From NCBI RefSeq assembly GCF_007676705.1, contig NZ_VEBF01000001.1, forward strand, positions 1,674,001 to 1,738,000: a DNA stretch of 64,000 nucleotides, given 5' to 3'. The DNA comes from Paenibacillus xylanexedens (GTDB taxonomy: Bacteria > Bacillota > Bacilli > Paenibacillales > Paenibacillaceae). Shown here one piece after another: positions 20,434 to 28,932 of this stretch. A model generated the notes under the pieces. That model saw only the letters and a program-made list of their open reading frames with translations, was not told where the DNA came from and did no database searches. A program made the translations under genes and the position numbers. Numbering within the stretch: the first letter of the stretch is position 1; the number at the start of each line of letters is the position of its first letter.

Positions 20434-22392
20434 ATGCTGCTGCAAGTATCCGGAATTATCAAACGTTTTGGTGTCGATCCAATCCTGGACGGCGTGAACT
20501 TACAAATATTAGAACGCGAGCGCATCGGCCTCGTTGGTGTAAACGGTGCAGGAAAATCCACTTTGCTCAAAATTGTGGCAGGGGAAATGTCCTATGACGG
20601 AGGACAGATTTTCAAATCCAAAGAAACGACGCTCGGTTACCTGGCTCAGAACAGCGGACTGCAGTCCGACCGCAGCATCTGGGAAGAAATGATGAATGTA
20701 TTCGCTCACCTGACACAGGCTGAAGCAGACCTTCGTCAGATGGAACGCGACATTGCCGACCCTGCCCTAATGGAAGACGAGAAAAAATATGCGGACCTGT
20801 TGGAACGTTATGCGAAACGCTCCGACTGGTTCAAGGACCACGGCGGTTACGAGATGGAAACTCGCATTCGCAGCGTCCTGCACGGAATGGGATTCGGCGA
20901 ATTCTCGCCAGACACCCCCATTGCTACCCTGAGTGGCGGGCAGAAGACACGCCTTGCGCTTGCTCGTATTTTGCTTCAGGCACCTGATCTGCTCATGCTG
21001 GACGAGCCTACCAACTATCTCGATATTGCCACTCTTACATGGCTTGAAGATTATCTAAGAGGGTATTCAGGCGCACTGCTCGTGGTATCTCATGACCGGT
21101 ACTTCCTTGATCGGCTCGTAACGACCATCGTCGAGATCGAACGGCACCGCTCCAAAAAATATACCGGCAATTACAGCCGTTATATGGAACTCAAAGCTGC
21201 CGAGTATGAAACTCAGATGAAGCAATATGAGAAACAGCAAGGCGAAATCTCCAAGATGGAAGATTTTGTTCAGAAAAACATCGTACGAGCTTCGACGACC
21301 AAACGGGCGCAAAGCCGTCGTAAAGCCCTCGACAAAATGGAGCGACTTGATAAACCGATGGGAGATTTGAAAAAAGCCCACTTTTCCTTCGAAACAGCCG
21401 TTATGTCCGGCAAGGAAGTACTCCGTGTGGATCAGCTGTCTGTCGCTTATGACGAGGCCTCTCCATTGTTCCGCAATGTATCCTTCGATCTGCGGCGCGG
21501 GGAAACGGTTGCTCTAATTGGTCCAAACGGTATTGGTAAATCCACCATGCTGAAGTGCCTCACCGGAAGTTTACGTCCGGTAACCGGGGAGATCCAATGG
21601 GGAACAAAAGTGCAGATTGGCTATTATGATCAGGAACAGACTGGGCTCAATCCTTCCAATACGGTTCTCGAAGAGCTGTGGAGTGCCTACCCTGGGATGG
21701 AAGAAGCACGCATTCGGACCGTACTGGGGAACTTTTTATTTAGCGGTGACGATGTGCTCAAGAAGATTTCCTCCCTCAGCGGCGGCGAGAAAGCACGTGT
21801 CTCTCTCTCCAAGCTGATGCTGAAGGAAGCCAACATGCTCATCCTGGATGAGCCTACGAACCATCTCGACCTGTTTGCCAAAGAAGTGCTGGAAGCGGCA
21901 TTAATGGATTATGAAGGCACCCTGCTGTTCATCTCCCATGACCGGTACTTCCTCAACAAAATGGCTGAACGCATTGTCGAGCTTCATCCAGGCGGCACGG
22001 AACACTATCTCGGTAATTATGATGATTATGTGGAGAAAAAACAGGAACTTGAGGACATTGCACGTGAAGCTGCCGAAGCACGCCAGGCTTCGTCCAAGAA
22101 TTCACCCAAATCGGATTCAAGTACAGCCACAACCGAAAAATCCGGAGCGGCTTCATTCGAAGCAGAAAAACAGGCGAAGCGTGAAGAGCGTAACCGGCAG
22201 CGCAAGCAGGAAGCTCTGGAACAACAGATTGCAGAGCTGGAAACGAAAATTACAGAACTTGAGGCACAGATGGCCCTGCCTGAAATCTATCAGGATTATA
22301 TGAAGCTGCAAGAACTCCAGCAACAGTCGGAGGAACACAAGACACAGCTCACCAAGGCGTACGAAGAATGGGAAGAACTAGCCATGGAGTAG
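20434..22392 (+). CDS. ydiF: ABC-F ribosome-associated ATPase, YdiF type
   Basis: A 652-residue soluble protein with two tandem ABC ATPase domains and no membrane part. First domain: Walker A GVNGAGKST, signature LSGGQKTR and Walker B LLMLDEPTNYLD. Second domain: GPNGIGKST, LSGGEKAR and MLILDEPTNHLD. A charged inter-domain linker (about 235-320) and a C-terminal coiled coil (about 590-650) are typical of ABC-F translation factors. The ATG at 20434 is used because GGAGG lies 11 nt upstream; an ATG at 20416 overlaps that site. Position beside moaC/tat/tsa genes matches B. subtilis ydiF. Confidence 0.92.
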   Translation: MLLQVSGIIKRFGVDPILDGVNLQILERERIGLVGVNGAGKSTLLKIVAGEMSYDGGQIFKSKETTLGYLAQNSGLQSDRSIWEEMMNVFAHLTQAEADLRQMERDIADPALMEDEKKYADLLERYAKRSDWFKDHGGYEMETRIRSVLHGMGFGEFSPDTPIATLSGGQKTRLALARILLQAPDLLMLDEPTNYLDIATLTWLEDYLRGYSGALLVVSHDRYFLDRLVTTIVEIERHRSKKYTGNYSRYMELKAAEYETQMKQYEKQQGEISKMEDFVQKNIVRASTTKRAQSRRKALDKMERLDKPMGDLKKAHFSFETAVMSGKEVLRVDQLSVAYDEASPLFRNVSFDLRRGETVALIGPNGIGKSTMLKCLTGSLRPVTGEIQWGTKVQIGYYDQEQTGLNPSNTVLEELWSAYPGMEEARIRTVLGNFLFSGDDVLKKISSLSGGEKARVSLSKLMLKEANMLILDEPTNHLDLFAKEVLEAALMDYEGTLLFISHDRYFLNKMAERIVELHPGGTEHYLGNYDDYVEKKQELEDIAREAAEARQASSKNSPKSDSSTATTEKSGAASFEAEKQAKREERNRQRKQEALEQQIAELETKITELEAQMALPEIYQDYMKLQELQQQSEEHKTQLTKAYEEWEELAME

Positions 22393-22443
22393 TACAGGCT
22401 AAGCCATGGTTGAGTCTGTTCTGACAAGCATAGCCATACCACC

Positions 22444-22473
22444 AGCTGATTCCTTTTTGGGATCAGCTTTTTT
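22444..22473 (+). terminator. ydiF terminator
   Basis: Stem AGCTGATTCC / GGGATCAGCT around TTTTT, then TTTTTT, about 50 nt after the stop. Confidence 0.9.
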
Positions 22474-22621
22474 GTTGACATTGAAAGAATATATTAATTG
22501 CTATGTTCCTTATGTTCATTAGGAATGGACACTCATACAGGGTGCATCAGGTAACTCGTTTTGGAATTTGTCAAATTCACTCGAATGACGTAAAATATTT
22601 TTATAGGTTTCCCCTCCACAT

Positions 22622-22849
22622 TTATCCACAGCAAAGCAAGATAGCAAGCACATTAATAAGCTTAATTATACAGCGGTAGAATAGCCTTTTACACACAAAA
22701 ACCATATTTATCCACCAAGTTATCCACGTTATCCACAACTTTGTGGATAGCAGGGTACCATTCTATCCCCTAAACCCTTTTCGTTTCGAAAACATTACTG
22801 GTTTGACTTTGCGGTAGTTACCCACAATTCACACTGGATATGTGGATAA
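22622..22849. other. cluster of seven DnaA boxes
   Basis: Seven 9-mers matching or nearly matching TTATCCACA occur in 228 bp of gene-free DNA. They lie at 22622 (perfect), 22708 (TTATCCACC), 22720 (TTATCCACG), 22729 (perfect), 22742 (reverse, CTATCCACA), 22818 (TTACCCACA) and 22841 (reverse, perfect). Four of them fall within 43 bp. No dnaA or dnaN is near, so this looks like a DnaA-titration or regulatory cluster rather than oriC. The rest of the gap 22473-23027 holds only the ydiF and leuA terminators. Confidence 0.85.
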
Positions 22850-22901
22850 CTATAATCACACCTTGACAAACGCATTCAGCCCCTCCTCATTGTTCCTCCA
22901 T

Positions 22902-22938
22902 AAAAAGACAAAAGCAGACCCTGTCGTCCAAGGCCTGC
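22902..22938 (-). terminator. leuA terminator
   Basis: Minus-strand stem GCAGGCCTTG / CAGGGTCTGC (22914-22938, with G-U pairs) followed by TTTTGTCTTTTT, about 90 nt after leuA. Confidence 0.8.
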
Positions 22939-23027
22939 CCGTCATTTATTTACTATATGCCATGCATATTTACATCGAATCACGATTGCTGCTATTGCTG
23001 ATGCAAATGCGATCTGGCAAAGATGTT

Positions 23028-24587
23028 TTACGCATGTGCTTCTTTTTCATGATGTTCGGAAGACTCAGCTTTCAGCCCGGCAGCATTACAAGCCGCTACA
23101 TAAGCAAGTCCGGCAGCCATGACGATATCATTATGTGTTGCCGTTCCACGGAACTCACGTCCTGCACGTTCCACAGTAACTACCGCCTCTGCGCTTGCAC
23201 CCTCTCCACCACTCAAGGCATGCATCTCCATATCAACAAATGCAATATCATCGGAAATGCTCTGACCAATCGCACGAATGGTCGCATCCACCGGGCCCCC
23301 GCCAACGGCAGAGTAAGACTGTTCTCCAGCGCTTGTGCGAATGCGAACGGCGGCCATTCGATCCGTCATGCTGCCTGCGGTCACCTGCAATTCAACCAGC
23401 TCGTAATCCTGTGCAGGAATATTCATGGTCTGGCTAACCATCTGCAATAACTGGTCGTCACTGACCACTTTTTGCTGGTCTGCGGTTTCTTTGAACACCT
23501 CATACAATTGCTCCATCTGTTGCTCATCCGGCTCAAAACCGTATTTGCGAACCCGATCCTTCAGGGCATGACGACCAGAGTGTTTGCCCAGAATAATCAT
23601 GCTGCGCGGAATCCCCAGCGCTTCCGGGTCCATAATCTCATAGGTGTTCCGATTCTTCAACAGACCATCCTGATGGATGCCGGATTCATGCTGGAATGCA
23701 TTACGCCCCACCACAGGCTTGTTGTAAGCAATCGGAAAGTGCATTGCCCGACTGATCTGACGAGAGGTCTCATACAGTTGGTTCAGCTTAATGTTGGATG
23801 TCGCCCCAATCGCATCTCCCCGAGTCTCCAGCGCCATGATCAGTTCTTCCAGCGCACAGTTCCCTGTCCGCTCTCCGATACCATTAATGGTCACTTCAAT
23901 CTGCGAAGCACCATTGGCAATGGCAGCTAGGCTATTCGCTACGGCCAGGCCCAGATCATTATGACAGTGGGCACTATAGCGAACCTGATCGCCGCCTCTT
24001 GCACCCTCACGTACACGGCGGAACATCTCTCCATACTCATGTGGCAGAGCATAACCCACGGTATCCGGCAGATTGATAATGCTTGCCCCTGCTTCAATCG
24101 CTACTTCGACCATCTCGATCAGATCATCCATCTTCGTCCGAGCCGCATCCATCGCGGTGAACTCTACAATGTCCGTGAACTGTCGTGCATAAGACACCAT
24201 CTCACGGGCCGTAGCCACCACTTCACTGCGCGGACGACGCAGCTGATGCTCAATATGAATATCCGAAGAAGAGATAAACAGGTGAATTCGGCGCCGTTCT
24301 GCATCCGCTGTTGCTTGAACCGCTGCATCAATATCGCCTTTGACTGCACGTGCGAATCCACAGATCTCCACATTCTGCAATTGTCTCGAAATCGCCTGAA
24401 CCGCCGCGAACTCACCCGGACTAGAGATCGGGAATCCAGGCTCAATGACGTCGATACCCAGAGAAGCCAGTTGGTGAGCCAGTTCGATCTTTTGCTCAGG
24501 TTGCAGACTTGCTCCCGGTGCCTGTTCTCCATCACGCAGCGTTGTATCAAAAATTTCAATCATGCGTTTATTATTAGTCGTTGTCAT
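23028..24587 (-). CDS. leuA: 2-isopropylmalate synthase
   Basis: A 519-residue enzyme condensing acetyl-CoA with 2-oxoisovalerate, the first committed step of leucine synthesis. The N-terminal TIM barrel has IEIFDTTLRDGEQAPG with the metal/substrate residues RDGEQ, and SAHCHNDLGLAVAN with the metal-binding HxH. The C-terminal LeuA allosteric domain (residues about 385-505, leucine feedback) is present. The ATG at 24587 has GGAGG 9 nt upstream. It is the only gene behind two tandem leucine T-boxes. It sits between ydiF and tsaD, which are adjacent or nearly so in B. subtilis. Confidence 0.96.
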   Translation of the reverse strand: MTTTNNKRMIEIFDTTLRDGEQAPGASLQPEQKIELAHQLASLGIDVIEPGFPISSPGEFAAVQAISRQLQNVEICGFARAVKGDIDAAVQATADAERRRIHLFISSSDIHIEHQLRRPRSEVVATAREMVSYARQFTDIVEFTAMDAARTKMDDLIEMVEVAIEAGASIINLPDTVGYALPHEYGEMFRRVREGARGGDQVRYSAHCHNDLGLAVANSLAAIANGASQIEVTINGIGERTGNCALEELIMALETRGDAIGATSNIKLNQLYETSRQISRAMHFPIAYNKPVVGRNAFQHESGIHQDGLLKNRNTYEIMDPEALGIPRSMIILGKHSGRHALKDRVRKYGFEPDEQQMEQLYEVFKETADQQKVVSDDQLLQMVSQTMNIPAQDYELVELQVTAGSMTDRMAAVRIRTSAGEQSYSAVGGGPVDATIRAIGQSISDDIAFVDMEMHALSGGEGASAEAVVTVERAGREFRGTATHNDIVMAAGLAYVAACNAAGLKAESSEHHEKEAHA

Positions 24588-24735
24588 ATTCATCAACCTC
24601 CATCAAATTGTAAAATGTTCATCCTGTTCCTCATTACAACAGAGTGTACGTCGACTTACACCCTGACCTTCTGACTTTTTAAGCTCCATATGGTTCATTC
24701 CATTGCCCACCCTGCTGCTGGCAGCAAACACAAAT

Positions 24736-25110
24736 AACCCGCCATCTCATATAAGAGACGGCGGGTTATTATCCCCTCCGCGGTACCACTCTCGCTTGAT
24801 GTGCCAGGCTTGCGCCGGACTCCATCCACCTCGTCGTCTCCGAGATCCGCTGGATTGTGTTGCAAGCACAACACCACTGGAATTCGGAGAAACACCCTAT
24901 AACGGGGGTTAACCGTTGCTATGTAATCACATGACGTTGTCCATTAGAACAACTGGACGAGTAATATCGTCCCCATGCTTCCACAACCCTGTTCCCGGGC
25001 GAGATTCGAATGATTCCAGCCACTGCGTCGCACCACCCCGCAGCTCTCTGAGCGCTTTATCGTTCTACTGCTCCCGTTCATCACATTTATGTTATGAACC
25101 TAACTTTCTT
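24736..25110 (-). promoter_or_regulatory. T-box riboswitch 2 (leucine, leuA-proximal)
   Basis: A complete T-box leader. It shows the AGUA motif near 25065, the distal stem I loop AGAGAGCTGCGGGGTGGTG (about 25031-25049) and specifier CTC (Leu) at 25001-25003 in the context AATCTCGCCC. The T-box proper, AGAGTGGTACCGCGG, is at 24778-24792. The terminator stem AACCCGCC / GGCGGGTT is at 24736-24767. The T tract after the stem is weak (ATTTGTG), so this unit may terminate incompletely. Uncharged tRNA-Leu would stabilise the antiterminator. Confidence 0.92.
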
Positions 25111-25126
25111 CAGCCTTTTAGATATC

Positions 25127-25547
25127 AAAAAAGCCTGCCACCTCATGCAATAATGCAAGAGACGACAGGCTGTTCACCTTCGCGGTACCACTCTTGTTGA
25201 CTTTCTTCCTGTTCATTCAAGAGACCCCTGAATGCTTTCGCACATCCGGATCCACTTGAAGCAGCCTGAAAGCCCCCTCAGTTATTGTCGGTCAATCCTT
25301 GTAATAACAGTCCTACCGACAAAGGCCCATTCACGGAGGCAACCCGTAACCATGTACTTTGGGCCATGATCGGCCTTCGGATTCTCCCGGGGAGTCACCG
25401 TGTTCCATCGTTCCGCTTCCAGGTGAGTTTCAGGTTTCCTTCGACTGCGTTGCACCACACCGCAGCTCTCTAAGACCGGGAATGACCTTACTGTTCCTGT
25501 TCATTGCGTTTATCAGTTCAGGAATCTGAATTCCTGTTTAAATTTGT
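25127..25547 (-). promoter_or_regulatory. T-box riboswitch 1 (leucine, promoter-proximal)
   Basis: The first of two tandem T-boxes before leuA. The distal stem I loop (AGAGAGCTGCGGTGTGGTG) is at about 25453-25471. Specifier CTC (Leu) is at 25425-25427 in AAACTCACC. The T-box AGAGTGGTACCGCGAAGG is at 25177-25194. A strong terminator (AGCCTG ... CAGGCT, 25132-25171) is followed by TTTTTT. Both units read the same Leu codon, so they act as two serial gates for one amino acid rather than as a two-input device. Confidence 0.92.
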
Positions 25548-25551
25548 AACT

Positions 25552-25581
25552 AATATACATTCTTCACATCCAAGCTGTCAA
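25552..25581 (-). promoter_or_regulatory. leuA leader promoter
   Basis: Minus strand: perfect -35 TTGACA (25576-25581), 18-bp spacer, -10 TATATT (25552-25557). It lies just after tsaD and before T-box 1; no terminator separates tsaD from it. Confidence 0.8.
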
Positions 25582-25603
25582 CTCTTAATCTCAAACTGCC
25601 TGT

Positions 25604-26659
25604 TTATATGGACTTAACGGACCATTCCTCCAGGGAAAGTCCCGGATCTGCTTTGGCATCAAATTCCGAGATTTCTCCCCGCTGCCATTTCAGATAAGCA
25701 GCAGCTCCAATCATGGCCGCATTATCCGTACAATATTCCATTGGCGGGATTAACAGTTCAAGCCCTTCCTTCGTGCACCGCTCCTGTAATGCCGAGCGCA
25801 ATCCCCGATTAGCTGCTACACCACCGCATAATAACAGTTGACGTGAACCATACTCACGAACTGCTCTCACGGCTTTTTCCACCAATACTTCAACGACAGC
25901 TTCCTGAAAACCACGTGCAACCGCAGATGGCTCTAATGTTTCGCCGCGCATTTTAGCCTGATTGAGCGCATTCAGTACAGCAGACTTCAGACCACTGAGA
26001 CTAAAATCGTACGAACCCGCTTCCAGCCATACCCGTGGTAATGGCACCACATTCTCCGCTTCCGACGCCATCCGGTCCACATGCGGACCTCCCGGATATG
26101 GACAGCCCAATGCACGCGCTACTTTGTCATACGCTTCGCCTACAGCATCATCTCGTGTACGACCAATCAGTTTGAACTTACCCTCGGATTCCATATGCAC
26201 GAGTTCCGTGTGTCCACCTGACACGACCAGTGCCATCGCCGGATATTGCAGTTCATGGGTAAGTCGGTTGGCATAGATATGCCCGGCAATATGATGTGTA
26301 CCAATGAGCGGTTTGCCCAGGGCCATCGCCATCGTTTTGGCCGCAACGATACCCACCAGCAGTGCTCCGACCAGCCCAGGCCCCTGTGTTACGGCAATTG
26401 CACTTAGATCACGCGGACGAATGCCAGACTGCTCAATAGCCTGTTCCAGCATCAGTGTAATGACTTCAACATGCTTGCGTGAAGCCACTTCAGGTACAAC
26501 GCCGCCGAATGCCTTATGGGTCTCGATCTGACTTGAGATCAGATTGGACAGCACTTCCCGCCCATCCTTAACTACAGCTACCGATGTTTCATCACAGCTT
26601 GTCTCCACCGCCAAAATATAGGATGGTGCAGAATTTATTTTTTCGTTGAGTTCGTTCAT
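25604..26659 (-). CDS. tsaD: tRNA N6-adenosine threonylcarbamoyltransferase TsaD
   Basis: A 351-residue ASKHA-fold catalytic subunit that transfers threonylcarbamoyl to A37 of ANN-decoding tRNAs (t6A). Motifs: LAVETSCDETSVAVV, the metal-binding HIAGH in GTHHIAGHIYAN near residue 115, ALVVSGGHTEL and the Gly-rich DAVGEAYDKVAR. The ATG at 26659 overlaps the rimI stop by 4 nt and gives the usual length; the open frame extends 20 residues further upstream without homology. It works with TsaB and TsaE, encoded upstream. Confidence 0.97.
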   Translation of the reverse strand: MNELNEKINSAPSYILAVETSCDETSVAVVKDGREVLSNLISSQIETHKAFGGVVPEVASRKHVEVITLMLEQAIEQSGIRPRDLSAIAVTQGPGLVGALLVGIVAAKTMAMALGKPLIGTHHIAGHIYANRLTHELQYPAMALVVSGGHTELVHMESEGKFKLIGRTRDDAVGEAYDKVARALGCPYPGGPHVDRMASEAENVVPLPRVWLEAGSYDFSLSGLKSAVLNALNQAKMRGETLEPSAVARGFQEAVVEVLVEKAVRAVREYGSRQLLLCGGVAANRGLRSALQERCTKEGLELLIPPMEYCTDNAAMIGAAAYLKWQRGEISEFDAKADPGLSLEEWSVKSI

Positions 26660-27177
26660 GAATCCAGTACGCTTCCTTCCTCTTCGCCGCTCCGGCCTGC
26701 AGGTGGCAAGTTCGCCCACATAATCATCGCATCTTCCCCATTATCGGAGTAATACCCTTTACGAAGACCCGCCGATTCAAACCCTTTTTTCTGATACAAA
26801 CGCTGGGCAATGATGTTCGAGACTCTGACCTCCAGCGTCATTCGTTCCATGCCGAGATAAGCTGCTGTACTCATGATTTCGTCCAGTAACTTTTCACCAA
26901 GCTTGCGTCCACGGTAAGCTCCCCTGACTGCAATATTGGTAATGTGGGCTTCATCCATAATCGTCCACATTCCGGCATAACCAATGGCCTTGCCTTCCAA
27001 TTCCATCACCATATATTTAGCAAAATGATTATGTGTCAACTCATTTTGAAATGCTTCTTCCGTCCAGGGCAGGGTGAAGGCTTCATGTTCAATCTCCATC
27101 ACATCGGGAATATCCGCGAGTGTCATGAACCTGAACTGAAGCGCTGCTTCCTGCTTGTTATTCGCCACGTTGTCCAT
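26656..27177 (-). CDS. rimI: ribosomal protein alanine N-acetyltransferase RimI
   Basis: A 173-residue GNAT enzyme of RimI type, which acetylates the N-terminal alanine of ribosomal protein S18. The acetyl-CoA site is RGAYRGRKLGEKLLDEIM near residues 85-102. TLEVRVSNIIAQRLYQKKGF and YYSDNGEDAMIM are RimI hallmarks. Start: ATG preceded by GGGGAGGGG. It lies in the tsa operon between tsaB and tsaD, as in many Firmicutes, but is separated from tsaB by an inserted repeat element. Confidence 0.93.
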   Translation of the reverse strand: MDNVANNKQEAALQFRFMTLADIPDVMEIEHEAFTLPWTEEAFQNELTHNHFAKYMVMELEGKAIGYAGMWTIMDEAHITNIAVRGAYRGRKLGEKLLDEIMSTAAYLGMERMTLEVRVSNIIAQRLYQKKGFESAGLRKGYYSDNGEDAMIMWANLPPAGRSGEEEGSVLDS

Positions 27178-27201
27178 CTGCTTCCCCTCCCCTTTAATGC
27201 G

Positions 27202-27370
27202 TGTTCAAAAAGACCGATTTTCAGTACCGAGAAGATGGGATGAAGCTAGAAATGGAGTAGCGGAGCGTAGGGAAAACTACGTGAGCAACGGACATTTCGG
27301 CTGAATTCCATATTCGATGCTGATGATGCCACCAGGCATCCTTCGTAATCAAAAGCGGACTTTTTGAACA
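27202..27370. repeat. structured inverted-repeat element, copy 1 (169 bp)
   Basis: The element is bounded by TGTTCAAAAAG and its inverse CTTTTTGAACA, occupying the tsaB-rimI gap. It is collinear with 29589-29795 at high identity but lacks about 40 bp in the middle. It encodes no protein of note. An internal hairpin (GATGCC/GGCATC) corresponds to a stem in copy 2 with a paired G-C to C-G change, which suggests selection on structure. It resembles a MITE or REP-type repeat; no transposase is near. Confidence 0.8.
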
Positions 27371-27377
27371 ACCTCTT

Positions 27378-28232
27378 TTAGTCTTTGCGCAGCAGATTGG
27401 CTTCCGCTTCAGACAGCTGGGTGTAGTTCGGCACCAGCGCATGCACGTCATCACGCTGACCTGCAAGCAGCGCGGCGGCGCCAAGGCGCCCAACCCAGCG
27501 GCCTTCCAGCTCATAAGGTACGAGCTGGAGCGCCGTTCCTGCGGGGCAGCGAAGCTCCGCCGCTGCCGCAGCATGCGGGCCCGTCTCGCCGACGATCCAG
27601 ACGGCTGCGGGCCGCTCTTCCGGCGCCGCCTCCGCCATGCGGGCGGCGAGGGCTTCCAGCCATCCGTCCATCTTGCGGATGGCATCAGGCGCCAGACGCC
27701 GGGGAGCATCGCTCCCGGCGGAGGCAAACAGCGCGGTATATGCTTGACCGCGCCGTGCATCCACGAGCGGAACGATCCAGTGGACAGGGGTAGCACCTGT
27801 GCTGCCCTGGTCCGCGGATGGCGTTCCGCCAGCCCCTGCTGCGGCATCCTCTGCCGCAGCTTCCGCCTTGGCAGCGAGGCCGCTGTGCCAGCCGCCCCAG
27901 GCGATGGCCTGAAGGCTGGACACCCCGGCTACGGGGATGTCCCACGCCCAGGCAAGCGTCTTCGCCGCGGTCACCGCAATGCGGATGCCCGTGTACGAGC
28001 CTGGGCCGATGCCGACAGCAATGCCGTCCAGCTGACCTGGCTGTGTGCTGCTGGCGGCCAGCAGCTGCTCCATCACCGGTACAACGTGTACCGAATGGTT
28101 ACGCTCGGCCCGTTCATTGCGTTCTTCCAGAAGCGCATGATCCTCCATCATCGCAGCTGCCATCACTGCGGTGGACGTATCCAACGCCAAAAACCGCTGA
28201 CGCGGCTCTTTTTGTAAATCTTCCATCATCAT
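27378..28232 (-). CDS. tsaB: t6A biosynthesis protein TsaB
   Basis: A 284-residue ASKHA-family partner of TsaD, with N-terminal FLALDTSTAVMAAAMM, the HSVHVVPVMEQLL helix and AVGIGPGSYTGIRIAVTAAKTLAWA. It is longer than the usual 230-240 residues because of Ala/Gly-rich stretches (AAAEDAAAGAGGTPSAD). The middle third of the gene is strikingly GC-rich compared with its neighbours. Three consecutive ATG codons compete; the one at 28232 overlaps the tsaE stop by 4 nt, and the later two are better spaced from GGAG. Confidence 0.92.
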   Translation of the reverse strand: MMMEDLQKEPRQRFLALDTSTAVMAAAMMEDHALLEERNERAERNHSVHVVPVMEQLLAASSTQPGQLDGIAVGIGPGSYTGIRIAVTAAKTLAWAWDIPVAGVSSLQAIAWGGWHSGLAAKAEAAAEDAAAGAGGTPSADQGSTGATPVHWIVPLVDARRGQAYTALFASAGSDAPRRLAPDAIRKMDGWLEALAARMAEAAPEERPAAVWIVGETGPHAAAAAELRCPAGTALQLVPYELEGRWVGRLGAAALLAGQRDDVHALVPNYTQLSEAEANLLRKD

Positions 28233-28711
28233 TTGACTCCATTCTGTCTGAACTGTCGGCACATGGCTGCATAAGTCTCGCCGTACCCATCCAGTGTAAT
28301 CGTTCGATCCTCTAGGCCCGTTGTTTCAATCTGCACATGCAAGTGCTCATGCGGCAGCAATTCGGGAATGATACTCGACCATTCCACGAGACTCACTCCA
28401 GCTCCATAGAAATATTCATCAAGTCCAAGCTCATCCGCTTCTTCCAGCGAAATGCGATATACATCCATGTGATACAAGGGCAGACGCCCTTCATATTCCT
28501 TAATTAACGTAAATGTGGGACTGCTCACCACATCACGTACACCCAAATGCCAGGCAAATTTCTGTGAAAATGCCGTTTTTCCCGCGCCCAGATCACCATC
28601 CAGAGCAATCACCATACCGGCGTTTGCCAGTCTGGCGAGTGCGGACGCGAGCAATTCTGTATCTGCAATGCCATGGGATTGATACACCCACTGCTCGTGC
28701 GTCTGATTCAA
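28229..28711 (-). CDS. tsaE: t6A biosynthesis ATPase TsaE
   Basis: A 160-residue P-loop ATPase needed for multiple turnover of the TsaBD complex in t6A synthesis. Walker A GDLGAGKTAF is near residue 40; the Walker B-like DELGLDEYFYG region and VEWSSIIPELLP are family-typical. A TTG start at 28711 is preferred because AAAGGTGGGG lies just upstream; an in-frame GTG at 28723 overlaps that site. First gene of tsaE-tsaB-rimI-tsaD. Confidence 0.93.
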   Translation of the reverse strand: MNQTHEQWVYQSHGIADTELLASALARLANAGMVIALDGDLGAGKTAFSQKFAWHLGVRDVVSSPTFTLIKEYEGRLPLYHMDVYRISLEEADELGLDEYFYGAGVSLVEWSSIIPELLPHEHLHVQIETTGLEDRTITLDGYGETYAAMCRQFRQNGVK

Positions 28712-28837
28712 TATACGCCCCACCTTTGGCGGTCCAGCCGCCTGATATCACTTTGAACCTTATTATATCGGTCCCTTTCTTCCCCCGCAACATCGAAGGA
28801 ACCAAGCGGATGACAAACGTTCATTAACGGGTACAAC

Positions 28838-28864
28838 AAAAAAACCGGCACCTCTCGGTACCGG
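28838..28864 (-). terminator. sspH terminator
   Basis: Minus-strand stem CCGGTACC / GGTGCCGG with a 4-nt loop and a TTTTTTT tail, about 70 nt after the sspH stop. Confidence 0.88.
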
Positions 28865-28932
28865 CCAGGTGATTCGTTTCTTTTGGCTAACATTGATTCA
28901 ACGATTTCTCCATGACTGCACGCTACCTGTCA

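Noticed and set aside
22622..22849. DnaA-box cluster as the replication origin
   Set aside because: No dnaA, dnaN, rpmH or gyr genes are near and no long AT-rich unwinding region is seen; it fits an accessory cluster better.
23961..24674. 237-codon plus-strand frame opposite leuA
   Set aside because: It overlaps a certain gene in antisense, with His/Arg/Thr-rich random composition.
24695..24912. Short frames over the second T-box of leuA
   Set aside because: The sequence is explained by conserved T-box RNA structure; no ribosome site is placed for them.
27441..28217. 258-codon plus-strand frame opposite tsaB
   Set aside because: High GC removes stop codons in all frames here; the tsaB frame has the family motifs, this one none.
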